Shown: piece after piece, positions 12,115 through 21,167 of the stretch
Layout: each line of letters begins with the position of its first letter
How positions within the stretch are numbered: position 1 is the first letter of the stretch
NCBI RefSeq assembly: GCF_015767275.1
Contig: NZ_JADWMY010000001.1
Location: forward strand, 558,001-622,000
Reading direction: 5' to 3'
From: Herbaspirillum sp. AP02
GTDB lineage: Bacteria > Pseudomonadota > Gammaproteobacteria > Burkholderiales > Burkholderiaceae_D
DNA length: 64,000 nucleotides
Position numbers and translations under genes: made by a program
Notes under the pieces: model-generated
Databases searched by the model: none
What the model saw: the letters and a program-made list of their open reading frames with translations, nothing else
Told to the model about the DNA's origin: nothing

Positions 12115-13500
12115 TCAGGCAGCCAGATCGTCGATCTCGCGTGCCTTCTGCAGGGCATCGTCGATGCGTTCCACCGCAATCACCTTCAAGCCCTCGATAG
12201 GCTGCTTGGGCGCGTTGGCCTTGGGAATGACGGCGATCGAAAAGCCCAGCTTGGCGGCCTCGCGCAAGCGTTCCTGACCACGCGGCGCCGGGCGGATTTC
12301 GCCGGCCAGCCCCACCTCGCCAAAGACCACCAGGCCCCGTGGCAGGGGTTTGTTGCGCATCGATGAATTGATCGCCAGCAGCACCGCCAAGTCGGCCGCT
12401 GGCTCAGTAATCTTCACTCCACCAACGGCATTGATGAATACATCCTGATCAAACGCTGCAACTCCCGCATGACGATGCAGCACAGCCAGCAACATGGCCA
12501 GCCGGTTCTGCTCCAGGCCCACCGAGAGACGGCGGGCGTTGGGCACATGCGAACTATCGACCAGGGCCTGGATCTCCACCAACAATGGACGTGTACCTTC
12601 CTGTGTCACCATCACGCAGGAGCCAGGCACCTGGTTTTCGTGCTGCGAGAGGAACAGGGCGGACGGGTTGGACACGCCCTTCAAGCCCTTTTCCGTCATC
12701 GCGAACACACCCAGTTCGTTGACCGCGCCGAAGCGATTCTTGAAGGCGCGCACCAGGCGGAAGCTGGAATGGGTATCACCCTCGAAATACAGCACCGTGT
12801 CCACGATGTGTTCCAGCACCCGTGGCCCGGCCAGCGCGCCTTCCTTGGTCACGTGACCGACCATGATGATGGTGATGCCAGAGGTCTTGGCGACCCGCGT
12901 CAACTGCGCCGCGCATTCACGCACCTGCGCCACCGAGCCCGGTGCCGAAGTCAGGGCATCGGAGTACACGGTCTGGATGGAGTCGATCACGGCCACTTCC
13001 GGCTTGTGTTCGGCCAGGGTGGCGAGGATCTTTTCCAGCTGGATCTCGGCCTGCAATTGCAGCTCGCGCGCATCCACCGCCAGCCGCTTGGCGCGCAGGG
13101 CGATCTGCGCGCCGGATTCTTCGCCGCTGACGTAGAGCACCTTCTTCAGTTTGGAAATATTGGCCAGTGCCTGCAGCAGCAGGGTCGACTTGCCGATGCC
13201 GGGATCGCCACCGATCAGGGCCACCCCGCCCGGTACCAGGCCGCCGCCCAGCACCCGGTCGAATTCCTCGATGCCGGTGCCGAAACGCGGCACATCGATG
13301 GCCTCGATATCGGCCAGGCTGAGCACGGGGGCGGTCTGCGCCAGGCTTTGCGGCGTCGATGAATAACGGTTGCCGCCGGCCGGCTCCACCAGGGTCTCGA
13401 CCAGGGTGTTCCACTGCCCGCAGGCCGGGCACTGGCCGGCCCATTTGTTGCTGATCCCGCCGCATTCGGTACAGGTGTAATTGGTCTTGACCTTCGCCAT
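12115..13500 (-). CDS. radA: DNA repair protein RadA
   Basis: A RecA-like ATPase (461 aa) that promotes branch migration during recombinational repair. An N-terminal zinc finger is visible as C10-x2-C13 and C24-x2-C27 (CTECGG...CPACG). Walker A is GGDPGIGKST, and the RadA-specific KNRFG motif is present (FKNRFGAVNELGVF). The C-terminal third has the Lon-protease-like fold seen in RadA (RLSVGLEQNRLAMLLAVLHRHAG, then GEIRPAPRGQERLREAAKLGF). It lies 73 bases downstream of alr on the same strand and converges with the FlhE-like gene. Confidence 0.96.
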   Translation of the reverse strand: MAKVKTNYTCTECGGISNKWAGQCPACGQWNTLVETLVEPAGGNRYSSTPQSLAQTAPVLSLADIEAIDVPRFGTGIEEFDRVLGGGLVPGGVALIGGDPGIGKSTLLLQALANISKLKKVLYVSGEESGAQIALRAKRLAVDARELQLQAEIQLEKILATLAEHKPEVAVIDSIQTVYSDALTSAPGSVAQVRECAAQLTRVAKTSGITIIMVGHVTKEGALAGPRVLEHIVDTVLYFEGDTHSSFRLVRAFKNRFGAVNELGVFAMTEKGLKGVSNPSALFLSQHENQVPGSCVMVTQEGTRPLLVEIQALVDSSHVPNARRLSVGLEQNRLAMLLAVLHRHAGVAAFDQDVFINAVGGVKITEPAADLAVLLAINSSMRNKPLPRGLVVFGEVGLAGEIRPAPRGQERLREAAKLGFSIAVIPKANAPKQPIEGLKVIAVERIDDALQKAREIDDLAA

Positions 13501-13573
13501 CGTCGCCTTGCTGTTCCTTATCGCATCGCCGGGACCGCTGTCCTGGCTTATTGTCCCGGGCAGCTGTCCCGGC

Positions 13574-14653
13574 CTATTCGACCTCGCGCACTGCCACCCG
13601 GGGGGCCAGCGCGCACATCAACTCGTAGCCGATGGTGCCGGCGGAAAACGCCACCTCATCGATGGGCAGGCCTTGCCCCCACAGCTCGACATGGCTGCCC
13701 ACACCTGCACCGGGGATGGCGGTCAGGTCGACTTCCAGCATGTCCATCGACACCCGACCCACCGTGGTCGTCCTGACGCCATCGACCAGTACCGGGGTGC
13801 CGGTGGGCGCATGACGCGGATAGCCGTCGGCGTAACCGCACGCCACCACGCCCAGCTTCATCGGCTTGTCAGCCACGAAGCGGCTGCCATAACCGACCGC
13901 CTCGCCGGGCTGGACCTCCTGAACGCCGATGACCCGGCTTTCCAGGGTCATGGCCGCGCGCAGTCCGAAATCGGCCGCCGTGCCGCCACCCGGCGTACCG
14001 CCGTAGAGCATGATGCCCGGGCGAATCCAGTCATGGGCCAGCTCACCGTGCATCAGGTCTGCCGCCGAATTGCACAGACTCCGGGCGCCGGCCAGTCCTT
14101 CCGTGGTGGCCTGGAAGCGCCGTACCTGCTCTTTGAGCGGCAGCGCCGGGTTGCCGGCATCGTCGGCGTTGGCGAAGTGGGTCATCATGGTGATGCTGCG
14201 CACGCTGGCAATCTGTTGCAGGCGTGCATAGGCGGCACGATAGACCTCAGGCTGAAAACCCAGACGGTTCATGCCGCTGTTCATCTTCAGGTGGACATGC
14301 CAGTTCGCATCACCGGAGAAGGCCTCCAGCAGGGCGATCTGCTCGTCGCAATGGACGGCGAACTGGATGTCATGGCGTGCCAGCACCGGCAGGTCATCGG
14401 CATCGAAAAAACCTTCCAGCAACAAGATGGGCTTGGTCCAGCCGAGCTCACGCAGGCGCACCGCATAGTCGGGCTCCACCAGTGCCAGACCATCGGCAGC
14501 GGCAAATCCGCGCATGGCACGCTCCAGTCCGTGACCATAGCCGTTGGCTTTCAGGACGCCCCAGACCTTGGCCCCGGGCGCATGGGCGCGGGCGATGGCG
14601 AGATTGTGTTGAAGAGCGGAAAGGCTGATGGAGGCAACGATCGGTCTTGGCAT
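13574..14653 (-). CDS. alr: Alanine racemase
   Basis: A PLP-dependent racemase (359 aa) that supplies D-alanine for peptidoglycan. The PLP lysine is K35 in VLKANGYGHG, followed by the TIM-barrel segments; the C-terminal domain carries the second catalytic tyrosine region (GEAVGYGSRFV) and GRVSMDM. I use the ATG at 14653 (MPRPIVASISLSALQHN) because it gives the normal family length; the frame is open 10 codons further up. It is transcribed towards radA and is divergent from lplT, with about 230 bases between the two starts. Confidence 0.95.
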   Translation of the reverse strand: MPRPIVASISLSALQHNLAIARAHAPGAKVWGVLKANGYGHGLERAMRGFAAADGLALVEPDYAVRLRELGWTKPILLLEGFFDADDLPVLARHDIQFAVHCDEQIALLEAFSGDANWHVHLKMNSGMNRLGFQPEVYRAAYARLQQIASVRSITMMTHFANADDAGNPALPLKEQVRRFQATTEGLAGARSLCNSAADLMHGELAHDWIRPGIMLYGGTPGGGTAADFGLRAAMTLESRVIGVQEVQPGEAVGYGSRFVADKPMKLGVVACGYADGYPRHAPTGTPVLVDGVRTTTVGRVSMDMLEVDLTAIPGAGVGSHVELWGQGLPIDEVAFSAGTIGYELMCALAPRVAVREVE

Positions 14654-14882
14654 GATGTCGGATAAGGTCGTGACGGTGGGCAAATGACAGGCAACGCATG
14701 CGCCAAGATGACAAGCCGCCAGGGGCCTGCCCCTCGCGCTTGGCCCGGAAGTTTTTGCCTGGCGCGGAACAAGCGGGCATTTTACCGGACGAACATCTTT
14801 CTGGTTTGACTTATGACGGAGAGCTCATGGTTTCATGGTATAAAGCTAGCCGGACATCATTTGTTATACATCTTGGACAGGG

Positions 14883-16154
14883 ATGAATCGCGGTTTCTAT
14901 ACCATCATGGCGGCGCAGTTCTTTTCGTCGCTCGCCGATAACGCGCTGCTGATCGCCGCCATCGCCCTACTTGCCGAAATGCATTCGCCAGCGTGGATGA
15001 CCCCGCTGCTGAAGCTGTTCTTCGTGCTTTCCTACGTGCTGCTGGCAGCCTTCGTGGGCGCCTTCGCCGACGCCTTCCCGAAGGGCAAGGTCATGTTGAT
15101 CACCAACATGATCAAGATAGTCGGCTGTTCACTCATGTTCTTCACCGTCCACCCGCTGCTGGCCTATGCGGTAGTGGGTTTCGGCGCGGCGGCCTACTCG
15201 CCGGCCAAGTACGGCATCCTCACCGAATTGCTACCGCCTGAGAAACTGGTTGCCGCCAACGGCTGGATCGAAGGACTGACGGTGGGTTCCATCATCATGG
15301 GTACGGTCCTGGGTGGTGCACTGGTCAACCCCAAGATTTCGGCGGTGATCCTCAGCTTCGATTTTCCGATGGTCGACCTTCCCATCGACACCCCCACCGA
15401 AGCGGCACTGTGCATCATCTCCGGCATCTACGTCATCGCCGCGCTGTTCAACTTCTACATTCCTGATACCGGCGCCCGCTACGAACACCAGGAACGCAAT
15501 CCCATCCGCCTCATCGTCGACTTCGCCGGGTGCTTCACCACCCTCTGGAAGGACAAGCTGGGCCAGATCTCCCTGGCAGTCACCACGCTGTTCTGGGGTG
15601 CTGGTGCGACCCTTCAGTTCATCGTCCTGAAATGGGCCGAAAAGTCGCTGCACATGCCGCTCGACAAGGCCGCCATCCTGCAGGGCATCGTCGCCGTCGG
15701 GGTGGCTCTGGGCGCGATGGGCGCAGCCCGTTTCGTGCCGCTGAAGAAATCGCTGACGGTGATGCCGCTGGGCATCATCATGGGCATCGTGGTGATGCTG
15801 ATGACCACGACCACCTCCGTATGGGTCGCCTATCCGCTGCTGGTGATCGTGGGTGCGCTGTCGGGTTACTTCGTGGTGCCGATGAACGCCCTGCTGCAGC
15901 ACCGTGGCCACGTGCTGATGAGCGCCGGCCATTCGATTGCCGTCCAGAACTTCAATGAAAACCTCTCGGTGCTGACCATGCTGGTGCTGTATGCCTTCAT
16001 GGTGCGGATGAACCTGGATGTGAATACGGTCATCATCATCTTCGGCTCCTTCGTGGCCAGCATCATGTACCTGATCATGCGCCGTCATGCCGCCAATCAG
16101 CGCGAGCACGATTCGCTGGCCTTGATCGGCGAGGACAAGCATCCCCACCACTGA
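14883..16154 (+). CDS. lplT: Lysophospholipid transporter LplT
   Basis: A major facilitator superfamily protein (423 aa, about 12 hydrophobic segments) that flips lysophospholipids into the inner leaflet for re-acylation. The N-terminus MNRGFYTIMAAQFFSSLADNALLIAAIALL and the FGAAAYSPAKYGILTELLPPEKLVAANGWIEG segment are characteristic of LplT. In enterobacteria it is paired with the acyltransferase Aas; no acyltransferase gene is present here. A TATAAA element at 14839-14844 could be the promoter -10 box. The gene converges with the DUF1853 gene. Confidence 0.92.
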   Translation: MNRGFYTIMAAQFFSSLADNALLIAAIALLAEMHSPAWMTPLLKLFFVLSYVLLAAFVGAFADAFPKGKVMLITNMIKIVGCSLMFFTVHPLLAYAVVGFGAAAYSPAKYGILTELLPPEKLVAANGWIEGLTVGSIIMGTVLGGALVNPKISAVILSFDFPMVDLPIDTPTEAALCIISGIYVIAALFNFYIPDTGARYEHQERNPIRLIVDFAGCFTTLWKDKLGQISLAVTTLFWGAGATLQFIVLKWAEKSLHMPLDKAAILQGIVAVGVALGAMGAARFVPLKKSLTVMPLGIIMGIVVMLMTTTTSVWVAYPLLVIVGALSGYFVVPMNALLQHRGHVLMSAGHSIAVQNFNENLSVLTMLVLYAFMVRMNLDVNTVIIIFGSFVASIMYLIMRRHAANQREHDSLALIGEDKHPHH

Positions 16155-16178
16155 GTCTGAAGCTGCACTGCGGCCGAT

Positions 16179-17207
16179 TCAGACCTGAACGATAGCGTGC
16201 TGCAGGGTCGTCGCGGCACGCTGTTCCCAGTCGGATGGAACTACGAAACCGCGGGCCGTTTCCAGCAATTCAGGCTCTGGCGTTTCGCTCAGATGGCAGC
16301 GGGCGACCAAGACCGGGCTGTGATCAGCCCGGAACAGCGTCTCCAGGCGTAACAACAACTGTTCCAGCGTCAACCCCTCCGGCAGCGACAGTCTTGCCGG
16401 TGCCAGCCAGGACAGGCGTGGCAGCAGCACATAGCGGGCCGCCGCATCATCGCGCTCTTGCAAAAACTGGATGTCTCCCCAGAAACCCCGACAATGATCC
16501 GGCGCGATTCCCATTGCAGCCGGCAACGCCAGGGCTTGGTCGTGCCGATAGAACAGCCAGCCCTTCACCAATGCGCGGGCCGCAATCACCGAGGCCGGCA
16601 GTACCGCTTGGGCGGCCGGATGGGCCGACAGCATCAGTTGCTGCTGCATGATCTTGCGCATCTTGCGCCCCAGGGAGTCGGCCAGATTGGGGCCGACGAA
16701 GGCATCGGCCTGGCAGGCATCGCGTGCCTGCAGGAGATAAAACTTGGTCGCAAACTCCCAATGCACGACCCCGCCCTGCTCCTCGACGTCTGGCGAGCGC
16801 ACCAGGAAATCGAACTCCCCCAGCGTTTCGCGCGTCGGCCCCTGATTGCGTACCTGCAAGTTGGCCGCAACCAGCCAGTCCTGCTGGCGCAGGTAGAAGC
16901 CGAGCAGCTTTTCGGCGTAGCGGCCCAGGCGTGCAGACGGTTGCCGGGCCATCTCTGCGTGCAGCGCAGCGTTGAGGGCAGGATCGTATTGCAGATCGTG
17001 CAGCCAGCCCGCCACGGCGGGCGACACCGGGCCCAGGGTGGCGATGCGCCCCTCCCAGCAGGCGGCATCGGCCGCCAGCAGGTCCGGCGCGTACAACAGC
17101 CAGGCCAACGCCCGCACGTGCGGGTCGCACAACTCCGGCCAGCGCTGATGAAAGCGGGCCTGGTGCGTGGCAGGCTGCATTGCCTGAGGGGCGGCACCGG
17201 TATGCAT
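16179..17207 (-). CDS. DUF1853 family protein
   Basis: A 342-aa soluble protein of unknown function. The RWPELCDPHVRALAWLLYAPDLL opening, LGRYAEKLLGFYLRQQ and the GEFDFLVRSPDVEEQGGVVHWEFATKFYL segment fit the DUF1853 family. The latter, with acidic residues and a Lys-containing FATKFYL, recalls a restriction-endonuclease-like fold; that is my inference. The ATG at 17207 is chosen because the upstream ATG at 17249 would overlap the glycosylase gene by 31 bases. It is the last gene of the tsaB-rimI-udg transcription unit. Confidence 0.8.
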   Translation of the reverse strand: MHTGAAPQAMQPATHQARFHQRWPELCDPHVRALAWLLYAPDLLAADAACWEGRIATLGPVSPAVAGWLHDLQYDPALNAALHAEMARQPSARLGRYAEKLLGFYLRQQDWLVAANLQVRNQGPTRETLGEFDFLVRSPDVEEQGGVVHWEFATKFYLLQARDACQADAFVGPNLADSLGRKMRKIMQQQLMLSAHPAAQAVLPASVIAARALVKGWLFYRHDQALALPAAMGIAPDHCRGFWGDIQFLQERDDAAARYVLLPRLSWLAPARLSLPEGLTLEQLLLRLETLFRADHSPVLVARCHLSETPEPELLETARGFVVPSDWEQRAATTLQHAIVQV

Positions 17208-17218
17208 CGTCCTGGCGC

Positions 17219-18256
17219 CTAGGCCTGGTAAGTACTCATGGCCAGGCACAGGTCGGCCCAGGCCTTGCTCTTGTCGTTGAGCGTGCGCAGCAGATAGGCC
17301 GGGTGGTAAGTCACCACCAGCGGCAGATCCTGATAGCGATGAACGCTACCGCGCAGGCGCGAAACCGGCGTGGCCGGGTCCAGGCCCAACAGCGAGAGCG
17401 CGGCCGTCTTGCCCAGGGCCACCAGCACGGTGGGCTGGATCAGCTCGATCTGCCGTTGCAGGTAAGGCAGGCAGGCCGCCACTTCCTGTGGCGAAGGTGG
17501 TCGGTCGCGGCCATTGTCATCGGTCGGCCGGCATTTGACGATGTTGGCGATATAGGCGTTGGCACCCCGCTTGACTCCCATCGAAAGCAGCATGTTGTCC
17601 AGCAGCTTGCCGGCCGGCCCGACAAAGGGCTCGCCCTGCATATCCTCGTTGCGTCCCGGCCCTTCGCCGATGAAGAGCCATTTGGCCTTTTCGTCACCGA
17701 CGCCGAAGACGGTGTTCTTGCGCCCCTGGCATAGCCCGCAGCGACGACATTCGGCCACCTGCTGTTTCAATTGTGGCCAGTCCATGGACTTGATCCTGGC
17801 GATCACGGGATCGACTGCGGGGACGTCCTCTTCTTCATCGCCATCCGGAATGAGCATGGGCTCCATCGACGCGGCGAAATCCATATCGTCGAGCCAGGAC
17901 GGAGGACCGCCGTCCGCTTCGACCGGTGCACGCACCCTCGGCGCTGGCGCGGCGGGGATGGCGGCAGGCCTGGCAGACGGCAACTCCGCCGCTGCTGGCG
18001 CATCGCTGGAGACAGGAGAGCCGGCCACAGGGACTGTGGCGGGCACCACCGGCTGCGGTGCCGCGACCTGAGGCTCAGGATCCGGAGTCCGGGCGGCGGA
18101 GGCGAGCTGCGGCGCCATGGCTTCTTCCGCAGTTGTCGCTGCCACTGCTTCCTCCACCGCCAGTTCACGCCTCACCCACACCGGGCCGATCCCCAGCGCA
18201 TCGAGCAGGGCCAGGGAGGAACCGAAGCCGGGATCTTGTTTCATTTCTTCATTCAT
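17219..18256 (-). CDS. Uracil-DNA glycosylase, iron-sulfur (type 4-like)
   Basis: A 345-aa DNA repair enzyme that excises uracil. The catalytic core is the C-terminal 200 residues: the CRRCGLCQGRKNTVFGVG start with the first Fe-S cysteines, GEGPGRNEDMQGEPFVGPAG (water-activating motif region), IVKCRP and ACLPYL (remaining cysteines), and TYHPAYLL (the His-Pro motif B). The first ~145 residues are Ala/Pro-rich low complexity with an acidic patch (GDEEEDVP), much longer than in typical type-4 enzymes; the family is often annotated as DNA polymerase-related. Its start overlaps the rimI stop by 4 bases. Confidence 0.9.
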   Translation of the reverse strand: MNEEMKQDPGFGSSLALLDALGIGPVWVRRELAVEEAVAATTAEEAMAPQLASAARTPDPEPQVAAPQPVVPATVPVAGSPVSSDAPAAAELPSARPAAIPAAPAPRVRAPVEADGGPPSWLDDMDFAASMEPMLIPDGDEEEDVPAVDPVIARIKSMDWPQLKQQVAECRRCGLCQGRKNTVFGVGDEKAKWLFIGEGPGRNEDMQGEPFVGPAGKLLDNMLLSMGVKRGANAYIANIVKCRPTDDNGRDRPPSPQEVAACLPYLQRQIELIQPTVLVALGKTAALSLLGLDPATPVSRLRGSVHRYQDLPLVVTYHPAYLLRTLNDKSKAWADLCLAMSTYQA

Positions 18257-18750
18257 AAAGGCAGGCTCATGACAATAGCCCCTTCTCGGGTCTGGTTGGC
18301 GGCGGGATAGTAGTTCTTGCGCCGACCGATTTCCGTGAATCCGTAGCGCCGATAGACCTTGGCCGCGTGGGTATTGGATTCACGCACTTCCAGCAGCATG
18401 GTCCGCATCTGATGCTGGCGGGCGACCGCAGTGGCCTGATCCAGCAACAGGCGGCCCAAGCCCTGATGCTGATACGCTGCCGCCACGCTGATGTTGAGCA
18501 GATGCGCTTCATCCACGGCCAGCATGACCAGGAAGTAACCGAGCAACAGCCCCCCGGTCTCGCGCAGGGTCTGCGCCTGGTAGCCGCTGTAGAGCGAATC
18601 CTGGAAGTTGCCGCGACTCCACGGGTGGGAATACACGGCATCCTCGATCTGTACCACCGCGTCCAGGTCGCCCGCGCCCATGGCAGCGAACTGCAGCAAG
18701 CCCAGTTGCGGATGCGAGGCCGCCGATAGCGGCACCGGCACTGCGCTCAT
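18253..18750 (-). CDS. rimI: Ribosomal protein S18-alanine N-acetyltransferase RimI
   Basis: A GNAT-family acetyltransferase (165 aa) that acetylates the N-terminal alanine of ribosomal protein S18. The acetyl-CoA loop is YQHQGLGRLLLDQA, and the C-terminal LLEVRESNTHAAKVYRRYGFTEIGRRKNYY is the RimI signature, including the catalytic tyrosine region. It has 4-base overlaps with both tsaB upstream and the glycosylase gene downstream, a compact operon order seen in many proteobacteria. Confidence 0.94.
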   Translation of the reverse strand: MSAVPVPLSAASHPQLGLLQFAAMGAGDLDAVVQIEDAVYSHPWSRGNFQDSLYSGYQAQTLRETGGLLLGYFLVMLAVDEAHLLNISVAAAYQHQGLGRLLLDQATAVARQHQMRTMLLEVRESNTHAAKVYRRYGFTEIGRRKNYYPAANQTREGAIVMSLPL

Positions 18751-19466
18751 GCAGTGCCCTTGGCGGCGTCACGCAGTTCGCGTTCGGCCGTGGTCAAGGC
18801 CACCTTGTTGCGCAGGTAGAGCGGTTGTGCCTCCTGCGCCGGCAAGCCGCGGCCCTGGCTGAAATAGAGCTGCCCCAGCTGCGCGATCTGTCGGGCGTGG
18901 GGCATCGCTTCGGGGTACATCGCCGAAAACTGGCTGGCGCAGAACGCCGCCGTGAAATGAGCTGCATGGACCGACAAGCCATTGCCACACGCGTAGGGGC
19001 GCCCTGCGGTCTGTACCTGTTCGGCTGCCGCCAATGCCGGTTCGGCCAGTACCTCCCAGCCGCCCTCGGCGCGGGCACGATAGCTTGCCCAGTAGACCTC
19101 GCCCATGCGGGCATCCAGAACCGCCAGCACGTCGCTGGCACGCTCGTCCAGACCGCGACAGGCCTGGGCCGCGGCCTCCAGGGTAACGATCGGCACCACC
19201 GGACGGTCGCTGCCGAAGGATAGTCCCTGCACCACTCCGCAGGCGGTGCGCACGCCGGTGAAAGAACCCGGTCCGACGCCAAAGGCCAGCGCATCGCACT
19301 GGGCCAGCGTCAGGCCGGCGTCGGCCAGCAGTTGCTGGATCATGGGGAGGATGGCATCGGAATGCGTCTGCGTACCGGCCGACTGGCGCGAGATCAGCTC
19401 GCCCCGGTGCAGCAAGGCGGCCGAAGCCAGCTCGGTAGAAGTTTCAATAGCAAGAATCGTGGACAT
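18747..19466 (-). CDS. tsaB: tRNA threonylcarbamoyladenosine synthesis protein TsaB
   Basis: A 239-aa member of the ASKHA fold (YeaZ) that partners TsaD and TsaE in forming t6A37 in ANN-decoding tRNAs. The ILAIETSTELASAALL opening, the QTHSDAILPMIQQLL segment and FGVGPGSFTGVRTACGVVQGLSFG match TsaB. It heads the operon tsaB-rimI-udg-DUF1853 and is divergent from the thioredoxin-like gene across a 111-base gap that should hold both promoters. Confidence 0.94.
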   Translation of the reverse strand: MSTILAIETSTELASAALLHRGELISRQSAGTQTHSDAILPMIQQLLADAGLTLAQCDALAFGVGPGSFTGVRTACGVVQGLSFGSDRPVVPIVTLEAAAQACRGLDERASDVLAVLDARMGEVYWASYRARAEGGWEVLAEPALAAAEQVQTAGRPYACGNGLSVHAAHFTAAFCASQFSAMYPEAMPHARQIAQLGQLYFSQGRGLPAQEAQPLYLRNKVALTTAERELRDAAKGTA

Positions 19467-19577
19467 CCCGCTATTTTACCGTGAGGTGAGCAATTGTTCG
19501 GTTCATTCACCGCGATCCAGCAGCTTCATGCGGCAGCGCAAAACGCCAGCGCATGAAGCGAGTAAAATAGCCGTGCC

Positions 19578-20006
19578 ATGTCCTACCAGAAACTTGACCA
19601 GACCAACCGCCGTCATCTCGCAGAGGCTCTCCGCAACGACACCTGGGTCGTTGCCTGCCTGTGTGCGAACTGGTGCGGCAGTTGCCGTGAATACGAGGCC
19701 GCTTTCCAGGCGTGGGCCGAACGCTATCCTCAGCATCACTTCACCTGGATCGATATTGAAGACCAGGCCGACCTGGTCGGCGATCTCGATATCGACAACT
19801 TCCCGACCTTATTGATCGAACGCGGTGCCACGGTGGCCTTCTTCGGCCCCATGGAGCCCGATACCCGACTGGCCGAGCGCATCCTGCTGGCGCAGGTTGA
19901 CAAGAGCGATGCCGAACTGCAGCGCGAAGCCGCCAGCAGCGCCGAGCGCCGCACCTGGCAGCAGGAGTGCAGCCTGCTGGACAAGCTCGCCGACGTCATC
20001 GGCTGA
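19578..20006 (+). CDS. Thioredoxin-family protein
   Basis: A 142-aa cytoplasmic thioredoxin-fold protein with no signal peptide. The active site is ANWCGSC (C33 and C36), followed by a typical DIEDQADLVGDLDIDNFPTLLIERG segment with the cis-proline (FPT). The Gly-Ser between the cysteines differs from the Gly-Pro of classical thioredoxin, which changes redox potential. The C-terminal 40 residues are charged and helical. Partner proteins are not evident. It converges with the LysR gene, leaving only 19 bases between stops. Confidence 0.85.
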   Translation: MSYQKLDQTNRRHLAEALRNDTWVVACLCANWCGSCREYEAAFQAWAERYPQHHFTWIDIEDQADLVGDLDIDNFPTLLIERGATVAFFGPMEPDTRLAERILLAQVDKSDAELQREAASSAERRTWQQECSLLDKLADVIG

Positions 20007-20025
20007 AACCGAGCCCCACCTGGCA

Positions 20026-20937
20026 TCAGGTCAGCCAGGGATCAGTTTCCGGACGCGGAAACCGCGCGCTGATGAAATCGGCAAAGCTGCGCACCTTGGC
20101 CGACAGCAGACGGCGACTCGGATACACCATGGAAATCACTACCTGCCCCATGTCGAAACCGGGCAGCACCTGCACCAGCTTGCCACAGCGCAGGTCATCC
20201 CCCAGCGAGTATGACGGCCGCAGGACGATGCCCATGCCGGCCAGGGCCAGATCGCGCAACAGCACGCCACTGTTGGACACCGCCTTGCTCACGATGGGTA
20301 CATCCAGCACACCGGCCTCGGTATTGACGTGCCAGTGATGGCGCAGGTACTCATGCGAAAAATTCAGGCAACTATGGCGCGACAGGTCTTCCGGCTGCTC
20401 CGGGGCACCAGCACGCTCCAGATAAGCGGGCGACGCGCACAGGATTACCCGCGCCACGCCGAGCTGGCGCACGATCATGCTGGCGTCGAATTTCTGCAGA
20501 CTGCTGAAAAATCCGATATCGATACCCTCCTCCACCAGATCGATGGAGCGGTCGGACAGGTTGATATCCAGCGCCACGTCCGGAAATGCCTGGGCATAGC
20601 CGGCCAGCAGCTCGCCCAGTTGCGACTGCCCGAAACCGGCATTGGCATAGATCGCCAGGGTACCCGCAGGACGCTTGGTCTCCAGTGACACCAGCGCTTC
20701 GGCGTCATCGATCTCGCCCAGGATCATGCGCACCCGTTCCAGGTAGGCCTGCCCTGCTTCGGTCAGCGACAGGCGCCGGGTGGAGCGATTGAGCAGACGC
20801 GTGCCGAGATGCGCTTCGAGATCGGCAATGAAACGCGTTGCTACGGCATTGGAAATTTCCAGCAACTCGGCGGCGCGCACGAAACTGCCCTGCTCCACCA
20901 CCTTGGCAAACACCCGCATTGATTGCAGACGATCCAT
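20026..20937 (-). CDS. LysR-family transcriptional regulator
   Basis: A 303-aa LysR regulator: winged helix-turn-helix in residues 1-60 (MDRLQSMRVFAKVVEQGSFVRAAELLEISNAVATRFIADLE, then LLNRSTRRLSLTEAG) and a periplasmic-binding-like effector domain (about 90-300). The RSTRRLSLTEAG form belongs to the large CrgA/DsdC-like group whose effectors are mostly unknown. It is divergent from the small DUF4148-like gene at 21168, and a good inverted repeat lies 25 bases in front of its start. Confidence 0.9.
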   Translation of the reverse strand: MDRLQSMRVFAKVVEQGSFVRAAELLEISNAVATRFIADLEAHLGTRLLNRSTRRLSLTEAGQAYLERVRMILGEIDDAEALVSLETKRPAGTLAIYANAGFGQSQLGELLAGYAQAFPDVALDINLSDRSIDLVEEGIDIGFFSSLQKFDASMIVRQLGVARVILCASPAYLERAGAPEQPEDLSRHSCLNFSHEYLRHHWHVNTEAGVLDVPIVSKAVSNSGVLLRDLALAGMGIVLRPSYSLGDDLRCGKLVQVLPGFDMGQVVISMVYPSRRLLSAKVRSFADFISARFPRPETDPWLT

Positions 20938-20961
20938 TTTTCAAGCCCTCGATTGTTCCAT

Positions 20962-21001
20962 AAAGAGAAATAGTCAATTCCGATTAGACCTATTTTTCTT
21001 T
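20962..21001. promoter_or_regulatory. Candidate LysR operator (inverted repeat)
   Basis: AAAGAGAAATAG (20962-20973) and CTATTTTTCTTT (20990-21001) form 12-bp arms with one mismatch around a 16-base spacer. The position, 25 bases upstream of the LysR start and in the divergent promoter region, suits autoregulation. Binding is inferred, not shown. Confidence 0.5.
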
Positions 21002-21167
21002 GGCTCCGCAATATTTACACTTCAGTCATCGGTTAGCGCAATGCAGCATCTGCCCCAACCGCTTGTACCAGGCAGCCCACGAGTGGGCTTTCCCACAAGG
21101 AGAGCGCCTTACTCGCCGGCATCTGGGCAATGTCGTTCCACCCACTTACCCAATAGAGGACCCTATC

